A stretch of 64,000 bases of DNA from Agromyces sp. LHK192 (GCF_004006235.1 NZ_CP034753.1:1116001-1180000), one strand, 5' to 3'. Positions 8,475-20,074 are shown, counted from the stretch's first letter. Numbers and translations: made by a program. The notes: generated by a model not told the origin, from the letters alone.

Positions 8475-9053
8475 GTGGGTCAGCGAGAACAGTTGCTGGC
8501 AGGGGCGAGGACCTGCCTGCTCGAGCGCGGATACGCGCACACCACCGCCCGCGACATCGTGGCGGCGAATCCGGGTGCCAACCTCGCGTCGATCGGCTAC
8601 CACTTCGGGTCGAAGGACGCCCTGATGATCGCCGCGGTGCTGCAGCTCATCGAGGAATGGGGCGACCGCATCGCCGAAGCTGCCGACGGCGCGGCGGGAA
8701 ACACGCCCGGCGAACGCCTGGAACACTTCATCCGAGGTGTCCTCGCCGCAGGGCCGCAGGAGCGCCAGGTGATCGCCGCCAGTGTGCAGGCCTATGGTCA
8801 GGCAGCGTTCTCGGATGTGGTCCGGGAGCAGTTCAGGAGCACGTACGAACGCGCCCGCGTCGACCTCGCCGCCCTGATCCTCGGTGTGCCCGCGGAGCAC
8901 TTGAGCGACGATGATGCGGCGTCGGTCGGCTCGGTCGCGCTCGCCCTCATCAACGGTGCGACCCTGCAGTGGCTCATCGACCCCCTGGCCGCCCGTGGAT
9001 TCGACGACCTGGCGCCCACGCTGGCGCGGATCGGCACACCTGCGTCGGCCTAG
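8475..9053 (+). CDS. TetR/AcrR family transcriptional regulator
   Basis: A 192-residue regulator. The N-terminal helix-turn-helix is plain: ARTCLLERGYAHTTARDIVAANPGANLASIGYHFGSKDALM (about residues 9-49), including the Y-H-F-G-S-K turn typical of TetR proteins. The rest is an all-helical ligand and dimer domain with no recognisable ligand signature. GTG 8475 is the only sensible start. It is divergent from the GH-A glycosidase, and the 27-bp palindrome between them is the obvious binding site, so it probably represses itself and the glycosidase. The ligand is not known; a sugar or glycoside product is the simplest guess. Confidence 0.88.
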   Translation: MGQREQLLAGARTCLLERGYAHTTARDIVAANPGANLASIGYHFGSKDALMIAAVLQLIEEWGDRIAEAADGAAGNTPGERLEHFIRGVLAAGPQERQVIAASVQAYGQAAFSDVVREQFRSTYERARVDLAALILGVPAEHLSDDDAASVGSVALALINGATLQWLIDPLAARGFDDLAPTLARIGTPASA

Positions 9054-9074
9054 GCGTCCGTCGCGCGAACGGGC

Positions 9075-10214
9075 CTACCCGCCGATGTAGCTCATCTCGA
9101 CGCGCTGGCGCGACGCGCGCAGCTCGGGCGTGAGCGACGAGCGCACCTCGGAGTAGCGGTCGTCGCGCGTGCCCCAGATAGCTCCCAGCGCTTGGGAGAG
9201 CTCGTCGTCGGAGGCGCCGCCGCGCAGGAGCGCGCGCAGGTCGTGGCCGTCGGTCGCGAAGAGGCAGGTGAACAGCTTCCCCTCGGTCGACAGGCGTGCG
9301 CGATTGCAGGTGCCGCAGAAGGCGTTCGTGACGCTCGAGATCACGCCGATCTCGCCCTCGCCGTCGGCGTACCGCCAACGGGCGGCGGTCTCGCCCGGCG
9401 CGGTCGGCGCGGCGGGTTCGAGGGGGAGTTCGCGGCCGATGCGCTCGACGATCTCGCTCGACGGCACGACTTCGTCGAGCGACCAGCCGTTGGAGTTGCC
9501 GACGTCCATGTACTCGATGAACCGCAGCGTGTACGGCGTGCCCTTGAAGTGACGGGCCATCGGCAGGATCTCGTCGTCGTTCATGCCGCGCTTGACGACC
9601 ATGTTGAGCTTGATCGGCCCGAGGCCGGCTGCGTGCGCGGCGTCGATGCCGTCGAGCACCCGGCCGACGGGGAACTTGACGTCGTTCATCGCCTGGAAGC
9701 GAGCGTCGTCGAGCGAGTCGAGCGAGACCGTCACGCGCGAGAGCCCGGCGTCGCGCAGCGACTGCGCCTTGACCGCGAGGGCCGCGCCGTTCGTCGTGAG
9801 CGCGATCTCGAGCGGGCGTCCGTCGGGGGTGCGCAGCTCCGCGAGCTGGGCGATGAGCTCCTCGATGCCGCGGCGCAGGAGCGGCTCGCCGCCGGTCAGG
9901 CGCAGCTTCTCGACGCCGTGCGCGGCGGCCGCGCGCGCGATGCGGGTGATCTCCTCGAAGCTCAGCAGCTCGTCGCGGTCGAGGAACGCGTAGTCGCGCC
10001 CGAACACGGACTTCGGCATGCAGTAGACGCAGCGGAAGTTGCAGCGATCGGTGATCGAGATGCGCAGGTCGCGCAGGCCGCGTCCGCGGCGATCGGTGAG
10101 GCCGGACGACGGCAGCCGGGTGATCGTCCGCGCACGCGAGTGGCCGGGGTCCGTCGGAGCGGAATCCGGTGTGGTGGGCGCGGCAGGCGCGATCGCGGGA
10201 TCGGTGAGGGTCAT
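9075..10214 (-). CDS. moaA: GTP 3',8-cyclase MoaA (molybdenum cofactor step 1)
   Basis: A 379-residue radical-SAM enzyme that, with MoaC, converts GTP to cyclic pyranopterin monophosphate. The radical-SAM cysteines are in [14 protein letters not shown] (C58, C62, C65), followed by [13 protein letters not shown]. The second 4Fe-4S cluster is bound by the C-terminal [20 protein letters not shown] motif, and the chain ends in the essential Gly-Gly (SYIGG). I start at ATG 10214 (MTLTDP); the frame is open further upstream but nothing there resembles MoaA. About 40 residues before the conserved core are Pro/Thr/Ala-rich, as in other actinobacteria. It sits 26 kb from the other moa genes, next to the purine genes whose XDH needs the cofactor. 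Confidence 0.95.
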   Translation of the reverse strand: MTLTDPAIAPAAPTTPDSAPTDPGHSRARTITRLPSSGLTDRRGRGLRDLRISITDRCNFRCVYCMPKSVFGRDYAFLDRDELLSFEEITRIARAAAAHGVEKLRLTGGEPLLRRGIEELIAQLAELRTPDGRPLEIALTTNGAALAVKAQSLRDAGLSRVTVSLDSLDDARFQAMNDVKFPVGRVLDGIDAAHAAGLGPIKLNMVVKRGMNDDEILPMARHFKGTPYTLRFIEYMDVGNSNGWSLDEVVPSSEIVERIGRELPLEPAAPTAPGETAARWRYADGEGEIGVISSVTNAFCGTCNRARLSTEGKLFTCLFATDGHDLRALLRGGASDDELSQALGAIWGTRDDRYSEVRSSLTPELRASRQRVEMSYIGG

Positions 10215-10314
10215 CGTCGTCGTCTCGGAGTCGACAGGAGTCGAGGACTCCAGTCCACACCATTTGACCACGTTCCGGGCAATTTCACGATCCAGAAAAA
10301 AGATTTCGAAAAAC

Positions 10315-10343
10315 TTGGCATTCCCAGCATCCGTTGGTACTGT
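10315..10343 (+). promoter_or_regulatory. Candidate promoter for guanine deaminase
   Basis: TTGGCA (10315-10320) is separated by 17 bp from TACTGT (10338-10343), a TAnnnT -10 box, just after an A-rich tract at 10295-10313. This would give a transcript with roughly 130 bases of 5' leader before the ATG at 10478. No known riboswitch fold was recognised in the leader. Confidence 0.4.
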
Positions 10344-10477
10344 CGACGACGTCGCCCACCCCACGAAGCGCCGGCGACCCATCCACCAGACGGAACACCG
10401 CCGCCGGATCGACGAGGATCCAACTCCCATCTGGGATGCCTCGCTGAGCCGGCACGTGCAGCAAGGAAGCTCTCCCC

Positions 10478-11008
10478 ATGGAAACGATCGGCATCACCCT
10501 CCCGCCCGCCGCAGGCGCATCCGACGGCGAACGTCTCGCCGCCGACTACCTGCTCCGTGCGGTGGACATCGCCACCGAGAACGTCCGCAACAGCGGCGGC
10601 CCGTTCGGAGCCATCGTGGTCTCCGCCGACGGCCGGGTCTTCGAGGGCGTCAACCGGGTGACCGCGAACCTCGACCCGTCGGCGCACGCCGAGGTGACGG
10701 CGATTCGCAACGCCTGCCAGGGGCTCGGCACGTTCGACCTCACGGGCGCGACGCTCTACACGAGCTGCGAGCCCTGCCCGATGTGCCTCGCGACCTCCCT
10801 CTGGGCGCGTCTCGACCGCGTGTACTTCGCCGCCGACCGCGACGATGCCGCCGACGCCGGGTTCGACGACGCCGTCTTCTACCGCTACTTCGAGGGCGGC
10901 CCGGAAGACCGACGGATCATGCCCGTGGATCGGATCCCCCTCGATGACGAGCGCAGGGTCGCGCCGTTCACCGAGTGGAACCAGAACACCACCCGCATCG
11001 ACTACTGA
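10478..11008 (+). CDS. guaD: Guanine deaminase (CDA-fold, GuaD type)
   Basis: A 176-residue cytidine-deaminase-fold enzyme converting guanine to xanthine and ammonia. The zinc site is HAEV (His and catalytic Glu, about residues 69-71) plus [10 protein letters not shown] (two Cys). The length, the [11 protein letters not shown] start of the core, and the aromatic C-terminus ([14 protein letters not shown], then TRIDY) match the small bacterial guanine deaminases rather than tRNA adenosine deaminases. AAGGA precedes ATG 10478. The purine permease follows 36 bp downstream, so guanine uptake and deamination are coupled, and the xanthine produced feeds the XDH operon at 15.6-19.5 kb. Confidence 0.9.
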   Translation: METIGITLPPAAGASDGERLAADYLLRAVDIATENVRNSGGPFGAIVVSADGRVFEGVNRVTANLDPSAHAEVTAIRNACQGLGTFDLTGATLYTSCEPCPMCLATSLWARLDRVYFAADRDDAADAGFDDAVFYRYFEGGPEDRRIMPVDRIPLDDERRVAPFTEWNQNTTRIDY

Positions 11009-11044
11009 CTTCGACCTCGGTCGAACCTCATCTGGAGGCAACAC

Positions 11045-12526
11045 GTGTCACAACCCACAGCCGTCGACGACGGCACGGACAACGCGGCCCCGAAGCAGGA
11101 GAACGGCAAGGCGCCGAGCGCCTTCGACCGCTTCTTCGAGATCACCCGCCGCGGCTCGACCGTCTCCCGCGAGATCCGCGGCGGCGTCGTCACCTTCTTC
11201 ACGATGGCGTACATCGTGATCCTCAACCCGCTGATCCTGGGTGGCGAGAACGCCACCGACGTCTCGGGCCAGTTCCTCAACCCGGCACAGGTCGGCGCCG
11301 TGACCGGCCTGACGGCCGGCCTCATGACCGCCCTGTTCGGCATCTTCGCCCGGATGCCCTTCGCGATCGCCGCGGGCCTGGGCATCAACTCGTTCCTCGC
11401 CGTCTCGGTCGTCGGGCAGGTCACCTGGGCCGAGGCCATGGGCCTCGTCGTCATCAACGGCGTCATCATCGTGCTGCTCGGTGCCACCGGCGCGCGTACC
11501 GCGATCTTCCGCGCGGTGCCGCAGGCGCTGAAGGCCGCGATCACGGTCGGCATCGGCCTGTTCATCGCCTTCATCGGGTTCGTCGACTCCGGCTTCGTCA
11601 CGCGCACCCCGGGCGGCCCGCCCGTGCAACTCGGCGACGGCGGCTCGATCGCATCCGTGCCGACGCTGGTCTTCCTCGTCACGCTCGTCGTCATCGGCAT
11701 CCTGGTCGCCCGGCGCGTGCCCGGAGGCATCCTGATCGGCATCGTCGTCGGCACGGTCCTCGCGATCGTGGCGCAGTCGATCCTGAAGCTCGGCCCGAGC
11801 TTCAGCGACCCGGGCGGCTGGCACATGACCATCCCCGAGCTGCCGACGTCGATCGTCACGATCCCCGACTTCGGCCTCGTCGGCCAGTTCGACCTGTTCG
11901 GGGCGTTCGGTCGGATCGGCGCGCTCGCGGCCGTGATGCTCATCTTCACCCTCGTGTTCACGAACTTCTTCGACGCGATGGGCACGATGACCGGTCTCGC
12001 GAAGAACGCCGGACTCGCGCAGAAGGACGGCACGTTCCCCCGCCTGCGCTCGGCGTTCGTCGTCGAGGGTGCCGGCGCCATCATCGGCGGCGCGACGTCG
12101 AGCTCGTCGGCGACGGTGTACGTCGACAGCGCGGCGGGCATCGGCGAGGGTGCCCGCACGGGCCTCGCCTCGCTCGTCACCGGTGGCCTGTTCTTCCTGT
12201 CGATGTTCCTCACGCCGCTCACCCTCGTCGTGCCGATCGAGGTCGGCTCGGCTGCCCTCGTGGTCGTCGGCGCGATGATGATGGCGCAGGTCAAGGAGAT
12301 CAAGTTCACGAACTTCGCGGTCGCCCTCCCGGCGTTCCTGACGATCGTCACGATGCCGCTGACGTACTCGATCGCGAACGGCATCGGCGTCGGGTTCATC
12401 TCGTGGGCGCTCGTGAACGCCGCGGCCGGTCGTGCCCGCAAGGTGCACTGGCTGCTGTGGGTCGTGGCGGCGGGCTTCCTGCTCTACTTCGTCCGCGGAC
12501 CCATCGAGGCGCTCCTCGGCGCGTAG
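11045..12526 (+). CDS. Purine permease, AzgA/NCS2 family
   Basis: A 493-residue polytopic membrane protein (about 12-13 helices) of the AzgA-like branch, importing adenine, guanine or hypoxanthine by proton symport. Diagnostic stretches include VTFFTMAYIVILNPLILGG, AAGLGINSFLAVSVVG, NFFDAMGTMTGLAKNAGL and the SSSATVYVDSAAGIGEGARTG loop. GTG 11045 follows a good TGGAGG. It is in an operon with guanine deaminase, which argues for guanine/hypoxanthine rather than uracil. A strong hairpin at 12544 ends the unit. The xanthine/urate branch of NCS2 is less likely because its signature motif is absent. Confidence 0.88.
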   Translation: MSQPTAVDDGTDNAAPKQENGKAPSAFDRFFEITRRGSTVSREIRGGVVTFFTMAYIVILNPLILGGENATDVSGQFLNPAQVGAVTGLTAGLMTALFGIFARMPFAIAAGLGINSFLAVSVVGQVTWAEAMGLVVINGVIIVLLGATGARTAIFRAVPQALKAAITVGIGLFIAFIGFVDSGFVTRTPGGPPVQLGDGGSIASVPTLVFLVTLVVIGILVARRVPGGILIGIVVGTVLAIVAQSILKLGPSFSDPGGWHMTIPELPTSIVTIPDFGLVGQFDLFGAFGRIGALAAVMLIFTLVFTNFFDAMGTMTGLAKNAGLAQKDGTFPRLRSAFVVEGAGAIIGGATSSSSATVYVDSAAGIGEGARTGLASLVTGGLFFLSMFLTPLTLVVPIEVGSAALVVVGAMMMAQVKEIKFTNFAVALPAFLTIVTMPLTYSIANGIGVGFISWALVNAAAGRARKVHWLLWVVAAGFLLYFVRGPIEALLGA

Positions 12527-12543
12527 CATCCGAAGTACCAGCC

Positions 12544-12583
12544 CACCGCCGCCCCGGCAGGTTCGCCTGCCGGGGCGGCGGTG
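12544..12583 (+). terminator. 18-bp stem hairpin terminator after the purine permease
   Basis: A perfect 18-bp GC-rich stem (12544-12561 with 12566-12583) closed by a TTCG loop begins 17 bp after the permease stop. No T-run follows, as is usual for terminators in very GC-rich actinobacteria. It separates the purine permease from the MFS gene. Confidence 0.75.
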
Positions 12584-12600
12584 CGTCCGACAGGAGTTCC

Positions 12601-13854
12601 ATGGATCCGCATCCCGCACCCGCCGACCGATCGGATGCCCCCGCGCCCGAGGCCGTGCGGCCCGTCTCGGTCTGGCGGGCGCCCGGCATGCCGCCGCTCA
12701 TCGCGACGGTCGCGCTCGCGTTCGCCGGGTACTCGGTGCTGCTGCCCGTCGCCCCGCTGTGGGCCGTGTCGGGCGGGGCGGATGCCGCGGGCGCCGGCTT
12801 CGTCACGGGCGTGTTCATGCTCGCCACCGTGCTCGCGCAGGGGTTCGTGCCCGCCGCACTCCGACGGTTCGGGTGGGGCCCGGTGCTCGTCGTCGGCCTC
12901 GTGCTGCTCGGCGCCCCGGCCCTCGGCTACCTGCTCTCCGCCGAGCTCGGGCCCGTGCTCGCCTGGTCTGCGGTGCGCGGCATGGGGTTCGCGGTGATCA
13001 CCGTCGCCGGCAGCGCCGCCGTGGCCGAGCTCGTCGAACCCGCGCGGCGGGGACGGGCGATCGGCGCGTTCGGACTCGCGATCGCGGGGCCGCAGGTGAT
13101 CGTGCTCCCCCTCGGGCCGTGGCTCGTCGAGCAGTTCGGCGCCCCGGTCGTGCTCGCCTGCGGTGCCGTGCCCGTGCTCGGCATCGCGCCCGCGCTCGTG
13201 CTGGCGGCGCGCATCCGGGCTCGCCCGCCGCATCCCCCCGCCGAGCACCTCGAGCACGGACACGTGTTCGCGCGCTTCCGCGGTCTGGTGCCCCCGGTGG
13301 TGCTGCTGCTCGGCGCCACGCTGGCGGGCGGGGCGATCATCACGTTCCTGCCGCAGATGCTCGACGACGCGTTGCTGGTCACGGTCGGGCTCGTGCTGCT
13401 GACGGCGACCGCCGCGCTCACGAGGTGGCTCGTGGGCGGGCTGGCCGATCGCCTGGGTCCGTCGAGGCTGACGTGGCCGCTCGTGATCGTCGCCGTCGTC
13501 GGACTCACGATCGTGGCGGCAGCGGTTGCGCCCGGGCTCCTCACCCAGGGCGTTGCCGGTGCCGCCGTGCCCGTCGGGGCCGTGCTGATCGGCATCGCCT
13601 ACGGCGGGTTGCAGAACCTCACCCTCGTGCAGTCGTTCTCCGCCGTGGCGCCGCGCGACGCGGTCGTCGCCTCCGCAGCGTGGAACGTCGGCTTCGACGC
13701 GGGCACCGGCCTCGGGGCCGTCGTCACCGGAGCCATCGCCGCGGCGACCGGGTTCGGCTGGGCGCTCGCCGCCGCCGCCGCCGCCGCGATCACGCTGTGC
13801 ACTCTGCCGTTCGCGTTCGTGCGGGCACGTCGGCGCGGGTCGGCGGAGGCCTGA
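12601..13854 (+). CDS. MFS transporter
   Basis: A 417-residue major facilitator with about 12 hydrophobic segments. The frame runs open far upstream, but ATG 12601 has CAGGAG seven bases before it and begins the first recognisable transporter sequence (a Pro/Ala-rich cytoplasmic tail, then PPLIATVALAFAGYSVLLPVAPLW). A basic loop between helices 2 and 3 (PAALRRFGWGPVL) and a motif-A-like GLADRLGPSRL are visible. A long Ala run ends the last helix. Substrate is unknown; the family resembles drug/metabolite exporters. It may export a purine-pathway product, but the terminator upstream means it could be an independent unit. Confidence 0.8.
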   Translation: MDPHPAPADRSDAPAPEAVRPVSVWRAPGMPPLIATVALAFAGYSVLLPVAPLWAVSGGADAAGAGFVTGVFMLATVLAQGFVPAALRRFGWGPVLVVGLVLLGAPALGYLLSAELGPVLAWSAVRGMGFAVITVAGSAAVAELVEPARRGRAIGAFGLAIAGPQVIVLPLGPWLVEQFGAPVVLACGAVPVLGIAPALVLAARIRARPPHPPAEHLEHGHVFARFRGLVPPVVLLLGATLAGGAIITFLPQMLDDALLVTVGLVLLTATAALTRWLVGGLADRLGPSRLTWPLVIVAVVGLTIVAAAVAPGLLTQGVAGAAVPVGAVLIGIAYGGLQNLTLVQSFSAVAPRDAVVASAAWNVGFDAGTGLGAVVTGAIAAATGFGWALAAAAAAAITLCTLPFAFVRARRRGSAEA

Positions 13855-13882
13855 ACCGCTCGAGCGCCGACCGGCTCGGGGC

Positions 13883-14629
13883 TTAGCCCCGTCCGATGTA
13901 CGGCATGCCCGCGGCGGTCGCGGTGAGGTTCGGCACGCTCGCCTCCGCGGGCAGTTGCGCGATGGCGAGCACCAGGGCCGCGACGGCCGAGACATCCATC
14001 GTCGGCTCGACCGCACGCGACCCGTCGGCCTGCAGGGCGCCGTCGCCGACGAGTGCGTCGATGAGCTCGGTACGGGCGTTGCCGAGGTCGAGCTGGGTGC
14101 ACGTGATGCCGTGCCGGCGTCCGTCGAGCTCGATCGTCTTGGAGAGCCCCGCGATCGCATGCTTGGTCGTCGTGTAGGCCGCCGATCGCGGACGAGGCAC
14201 CTGGGCCGACACCGATCCGTTGTTGATGATGCGCCCGCCGCTCGGCCGCTGCGCCGACATGCGCCTGAAGGCCTCGCCCGCGCAGAGCACCGCGCCGGTG
14301 AGGTTCACCGCCAAGGTCGCCTGCCAGTCGTCGGGCGAGAGTTCACTGACGTCGGCGGCCGGGCCGAACACGCCCGCGTTGTTGAAGAGCAGGTCGAGGC
14401 GGCCGAACCGCGACTCGTGGCGCGCGAACAGGTCGGCGACCTGTGCGGCGTCGGTCACGTCGGTCGGTACGACGAGTGCCGTCCGGCGCCCCGCCGCGGT
14501 CGCGTCGAGCGGTGCGGGACGTCGCCCGGCGAGCGTCACGTGCCAGCCGGCGTCGAGCAGGGCCGCCGCGCAGGCGCGGCCGACGCCGCTGCCGGCACCG
14601 GTCACGACCGCGGTGCGCGGCGCGGTCAC
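13883..14629 (-). CDS. Short-chain dehydrogenase/reductase (SDR)
   Basis: A 248-residue classical SDR with cofactor motif TGAGSGVGRA (about residues 11-20), NNAG (about 90), active-site Ser in NGSVSAQ and YTTTK (Tyr-x-x-x-Lys). An Asp-rich second strand is lacking and AGRRPA follows beta-2, which fits NADP(H) preference. GTG 14629 overlaps the xdhC stop by four bases (GTGA), so it is the last gene of the xanthine dehydrogenase operon. Its substrate is not known. The tight coupling suggests a purine- or ureide-related task, but SDRs are too diverse for a confident statement. Confidence 0.8.
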   Translation of the reverse strand: MTAPRTAVVTGAGSGVGRACAAALLDAGWHVTLAGRRPAPLDATAAGRRTALVVPTDVTDAAQVADLFARHESRFGRLDLLFNNAGVFGPAADVSELSPDDWQATLAVNLTGAVLCAGEAFRRMSAQRPSGGRIINNGSVSAQVPRPRSAAYTTTKHAIAGLSKTIELDGRRHGITCTQLDLGNARTELIDALVGDGALQADGSRAVEPTMDVSAVAALVLAIAQLPAEASVPNLTATAAGMPYIGRG

Positions 14630-15588
14630 GATTCGGCGCCCGCCGCGGCGGCCGAGCCGCGAGCGGCGGCATCCGATTCGGTGTCCGAGTTCGCCCGAGT
14701 GCCGGCATCCGACCCCGGCGCGGCATCCGGCGCCGCATCCGACCCCGGCGCGGCATCCGATTCGGATGTCGCTGCGCCCGCCTCGACGAGCTGCAGGATC
14801 TTCGCGGCCACGCTCACCGCGATCGTCGCGGGAGCCTTGCCGGCGACCTCGGGGATGCCGATCGGCGTCGTGACCCGTTCGAGCGAACGGTCGTCGTGGC
14901 CGAGGTCGCGCAGCTTCACGCGGAACCGCGACCACTTCGACGCGGAGCCGATGAGTCCGATCGAGCCGAGCCCTTCGGCGCGCAGCGACATGTCGGTGAT
15001 CGCGAGGTCCTCCACGTGGTCGTGCGTCATGATCAGCACGTGCGCGCCCGCCGGCAGGTCGGCGATCGCCGACTCGGGCACGGGCGCATGCCGCACGGTC
15101 ACCGAGGCGACCGCGTCGGCGAGCACGCCCGAGCGCCCTGGAACGCCGATGCGGTCGGGCGCGAGCATCTCGGCGCGCGAGTCCACGAGGTGCAGGTCGA
15201 GCTCCTGTCGCGAGAGGATGCGGGCGAGCTCGAGTCCGACGTGCCCGACGCCGAAGATCGCGACGGCGGGCACGACCCGCACCGGTTCGAGCATCATCGT
15301 GACCTCGCCTCCGCAGCACTGCACGCCGTAGTCGGTGTTCGCCTTGTCGCTGAGCGTCAGCGTGAGCAGTTCGGGCTCGGCGGCGCCCGAACCCAGCAGG
15401 TCGTGCGCGCGCTCGATCGCGGTCTGCTCGAGGTTGCCCCCGCCGACGGTGCCGAAGACGCCGTCGGGGGAGACCACCATCTTCGCGCCGCCGTTGCGCG
15501 GCGCGTGCCCGCGCACCATGGCCATCGTCACGACGACGGCCGGCAGGCGCGCGGCCCGCAACCGGTGGAGCTCGTCGATCCAGTCCAT
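14626..15588 (-). CDS. xdhC: Xanthine dehydrogenase accessory protein XdhC
   Basis: A 320-residue member of the XdhC/CoxI family, which binds molybdenum cofactor and helps its sulfuration and insertion into XDH. The N-terminal domain shows VTMAMVRGHAPRNGGAKMVV and GTVGGGNLE with a CCGG motif (QCCGGEVTMML). A Rossmann-like half follows, with IFGVGHVGLELARIL and the end LIGSASKWSRFRVKLRDLG...TPIGIPEVAGKAPATIAVSVAAKIL. The last 45 residues are a low-complexity Ser-Asp-Ala-Pro-Gly repeat that is unlikely to be folded. ATG 15588 lies 14 bp after the xdhB stop. Gene order xdhA-xdhB-xdhC is standard. Confidence 0.93.
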   Translation of the reverse strand: MDWIDELHRLRAARLPAVVVTMAMVRGHAPRNGGAKMVVSPDGVFGTVGGGNLEQTAIERAHDLLGSGAAEPELLTLTLSDKANTDYGVQCCGGEVTMMLEPVRVVPAVAIFGVGHVGLELARILSRQELDLHLVDSRAEMLAPDRIGVPGRSGVLADAVASVTVRHAPVPESAIADLPAGAHVLIMTHDHVEDLAITDMSLRAEGLGSIGLIGSASKWSRFRVKLRDLGHDDRSLERVTTPIGIPEVAGKAPATIAVSVAAKILQLVEAGAATSESDAAPGSDAAPDAAPGSDAGTRANSDTESDAAARGSAAAAGAES

Positions 15589-15602
15589 GGTGCGCGAACC
15601 CC

Positions 15603-18034
<2,432 letters not shown>

Positions 18035-18038
<4 letters not shown>

Positions 18039-19510
18039 GCGGAGGCCTCCTTCGAGTCGGTGCCGGACTGATCGATGACGGTCGAGCTGTAGAGCTTCAG
18101 CAGGGCGCTGCCGAGCATGAGCGAGCGGTAGTCGGCGCTCGCCCGGTGGTCGGACATCGGCGTGCCCTCGCCGCGGAGGATCGCCGAGGCGGCGCGGATG
18201 GTGGCGACGTTCCAGACCTTGCCGACGAGCGCCTGCTCGGTGGCGAGCGCGCGCAGCGGCGTTGCGGCGACGCCGCCGAGGCCGATGCGGGCGCGCGTGA
18301 CGACGCCGCCCTCGATGTCGAGCGCGAACGCGACGGCGACGCTCGAGATGTCGTCGAAGCGGCGCTTCGCGATCTTGTGGAACGCCGTGACCCGGGCCAG
18401 CGGACGCGGGATGCGGATGGCCCGGATCAGCTCGTCCCTGCGTCGCACGGTCTGGCGGTAGCCGGTGAAGTACTCGGCGAGTTCCACCTCGCGCTCGACG
18501 ACGGCTTCGCCGTCGATGCGGGCGAGCACGACCTTCGCCTCGAGGGCGAGCAGTGCCGGCGGGGTGTCGCCGATCGGGGAGCCGGTGCCGAGGTTGCCGC
18601 CGATGGTGCCGCGGTTGCGGATCAGCCGCGACGCGAACTGCGGGAAGAGCTGCGCGAGCAACGGCACCTCGCCGGCGAGGCGCTGCTCGACCTCCGACAG
18701 CGGCAACGCCGCACCGATCTCGATCACGTCGGCGCCGACCTCGAGCGTGCGGAGTTCCTCGAGCTGCTCGATCGCGACGACGAGCGGCGCGCGACGGCCG
18801 CGGAGGTTCACCTCGACGCCCCAGTCGGTGGAGCCCGCGACCAGCGTGGCATCCGGCTCGTCGGCCAGGAGTCGCAGCGCCTCGGCGAGCGTCGCCGGCC
18901 GGATGAAGCGCGCGCCGTCGACCTCGTGGTCGGTGGGGACCGGCGCGGGGGCCGGCCGATCGCGTCGCTCGGCGAGCGGGTCGCCGGCCTCGGGCTCGCC
19001 GAGGGCGTAGGCGGCGTCGCGGATCGGGCGGTATCCGGTGCAGCGGCAGAGGTTGCCGCTGAGCGCGTGCAGGTCGAACCCGTTGGCGCCGTGCTCGGGG
19101 CAGTCCTCGCCGTGCTCGGATGGTTCGCGGTCGGCGCGGTAGTACTCGCCGGCCATGCTGCATGCGAAGCCCGGGGTGCAGTAGCCGCACTGCGAGCCGC
19201 CGGCCTCGGCCAGCTTCTCCTGCACGGGGTGGAGGGCCTCGACGTCGCCGAGGCCCTCGGCAGTCACGATCTCCTGGCCGTTGAGGGCGAGGACGGGAAC
19301 GAGGCATGCGTTCACGGGGGTCCACGCGGTGCCGCCCTCGGGCGTCGGCGTCGCGAGGAGCATCGCGCAGGCGCCGCACTCGCCCTCGGCGCAGCCCTCC
19401 TTGCTGCCGGAGAGGCCGGTGTCGCGCAGCCAGTCGAGTGCGGTGGCGTGCGACGCCACCCCCTCGAGCGGGCGGGGCTGCCCGTTGACGTTGACGGCGG
19501 TGTGTTGCAT
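18035..19510 (-). CDS. xdhA: Xanthine dehydrogenase, FeS/FAD subunit
   Basis: A 491-residue electron-transfer subunit. The plant-type 2Fe-2S domain uses C40, C45, C48 and C69; the second 2Fe-2S domain has C108, C111 and C154, C156 (GGSQCGYC and NLCRCTGYRPIRDA). An FAD domain of the CO-dehydrogenase flavoprotein type follows, with ATLVAGSTDWGVEVNL and RNRGTIGGNLGTGSPIGD. It passes electrons from the molybdenum subunit to NAD+. ATG 19510 has GAGGAG at the right distance. The frame runs open far upstream, but no conserved sequence lies there. Between this start and the 59-residue ORF upstream lie 191 bp with an 8-bp GC stem (19535-19553). Confidence 0.95.
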
Positions 19511-19701
19511 GACGAGCTCCTCGGTTCTGGCGCTGCCGGTCGGGGCGACCGGCGTCGGACTCTCGAAATCCCTCAGCAGTTCGGCCCGACATCGCGCCTC
19601 ATCCGCCGGATGCCTCGGTGACATCCGTCGAATCTGCCGATGATACTCCGCACGGCTGTGTGCGTTCTCGGATCCCGACGGCGGGTTTCCGCGATCCGGA
19701 T

Positions 19702-19881
19702 TCAGGCGGCCGCGAGGCGCCGCCGGCCGAGGGTTCGGCGCAGCAGTCTCGTGAATCGCCCGGTGGTCATGCGTCGCTCCGGGATGTGGATGTCCGGGTC
19801 GACGTCGACGCTCGCATAGAGGGAGGAGACGCTGACGCGGACATCCGCCGCGGGGGTCGAGGTCGTCGCTTGGAGCATCAT
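19702..19881 (-). CDS. Small protein or leader ORF at head of the xdh operon (59 aa)
   Basis: A 59-residue ORF, not recognised as any family. It deserves mention because ATG 19881 has a very strong Shine-Dalgarno (GGAGGAGG at 19888-19895) about nine bases upstream and sits directly downstream of the tandem regulatory boxes at 19902-19937, so it is the first possible gene on the xdh transcript. An in-frame GTG at 19887 is too close to the Shine-Dalgarno. The N-terminal two thirds is neutral to acidic (VDVDPDIHIPERR); the tail is strongly basic (TRLLRRTLGRRRLAAA). It has no signal peptide, cysteine or repeat. It may be a small accessory protein or a translated leader. Confidence 0.5.
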   Translation of the reverse strand: MMLQATTSTPAADVRVSVSSLYASVDVDPDIHIPERRMTTGRFTRLLRRTLGRRRLAAA

Positions 19882-19901
19882 TGCCACCCTCCTCCATGGA
19901 G

Positions 19902-19937
19902 TTCCGAGATATGGAAACCAACTTCTGTGGTCCGGAA
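19902..19937. promoter_or_regulatory. Tandem IclR-type boxes upstream of the xdh operon
   Basis: Two 15-bp boxes, TTCCGAGATATGGAA (19902-19916) and TTCTGTGGTCCGGAA (19923-19937), have starts 21 bp apart. Both are inverted repeats of the form TTCC-n7-GGAA. Similar pairs stand at 21056-21091 and 26549-26583. They lie just upstream of the first ORF of the leftward xdh transcript. Confidence 0.65.
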
Positions 19938-19987
19938 AGAGTATGCGAGAGCGGCGGATGCGTCAAGCGCGCGCTTGTCCTGCCGCC

Positions 19988-20074
19988 AGTGCTGGATTCA
20001 GGAGATCGAAAGCCAATCAGGAGGGATAGGTGGATTCGGTCCTGATCTGCGTTCGATTTCCTGAATCCAGCACT
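19988..20074. repeat. 35-bp imperfect inverted repeat
   Basis: The 35-base arm at 19988-20022 pairs with 20040-20074 with four mismatches and a 17-base loop. The outer part (AGTGCTGGATTCAGGA) is perfect. It lies in the non-coding stretch 19882-20187, between the xdh promoter and the end of iclR, and looks like a stand-alone palindromic (REP-like) element or a structured RNA rather than a simple terminator. Confidence 0.6.

Noticed and set aside
10344..10477. Purine riboswitch in the guanine deaminase leader
   Set aside because: I could not find the three-helix junction or the conserved pyrimidine-rich loops of known purine riboswitches.
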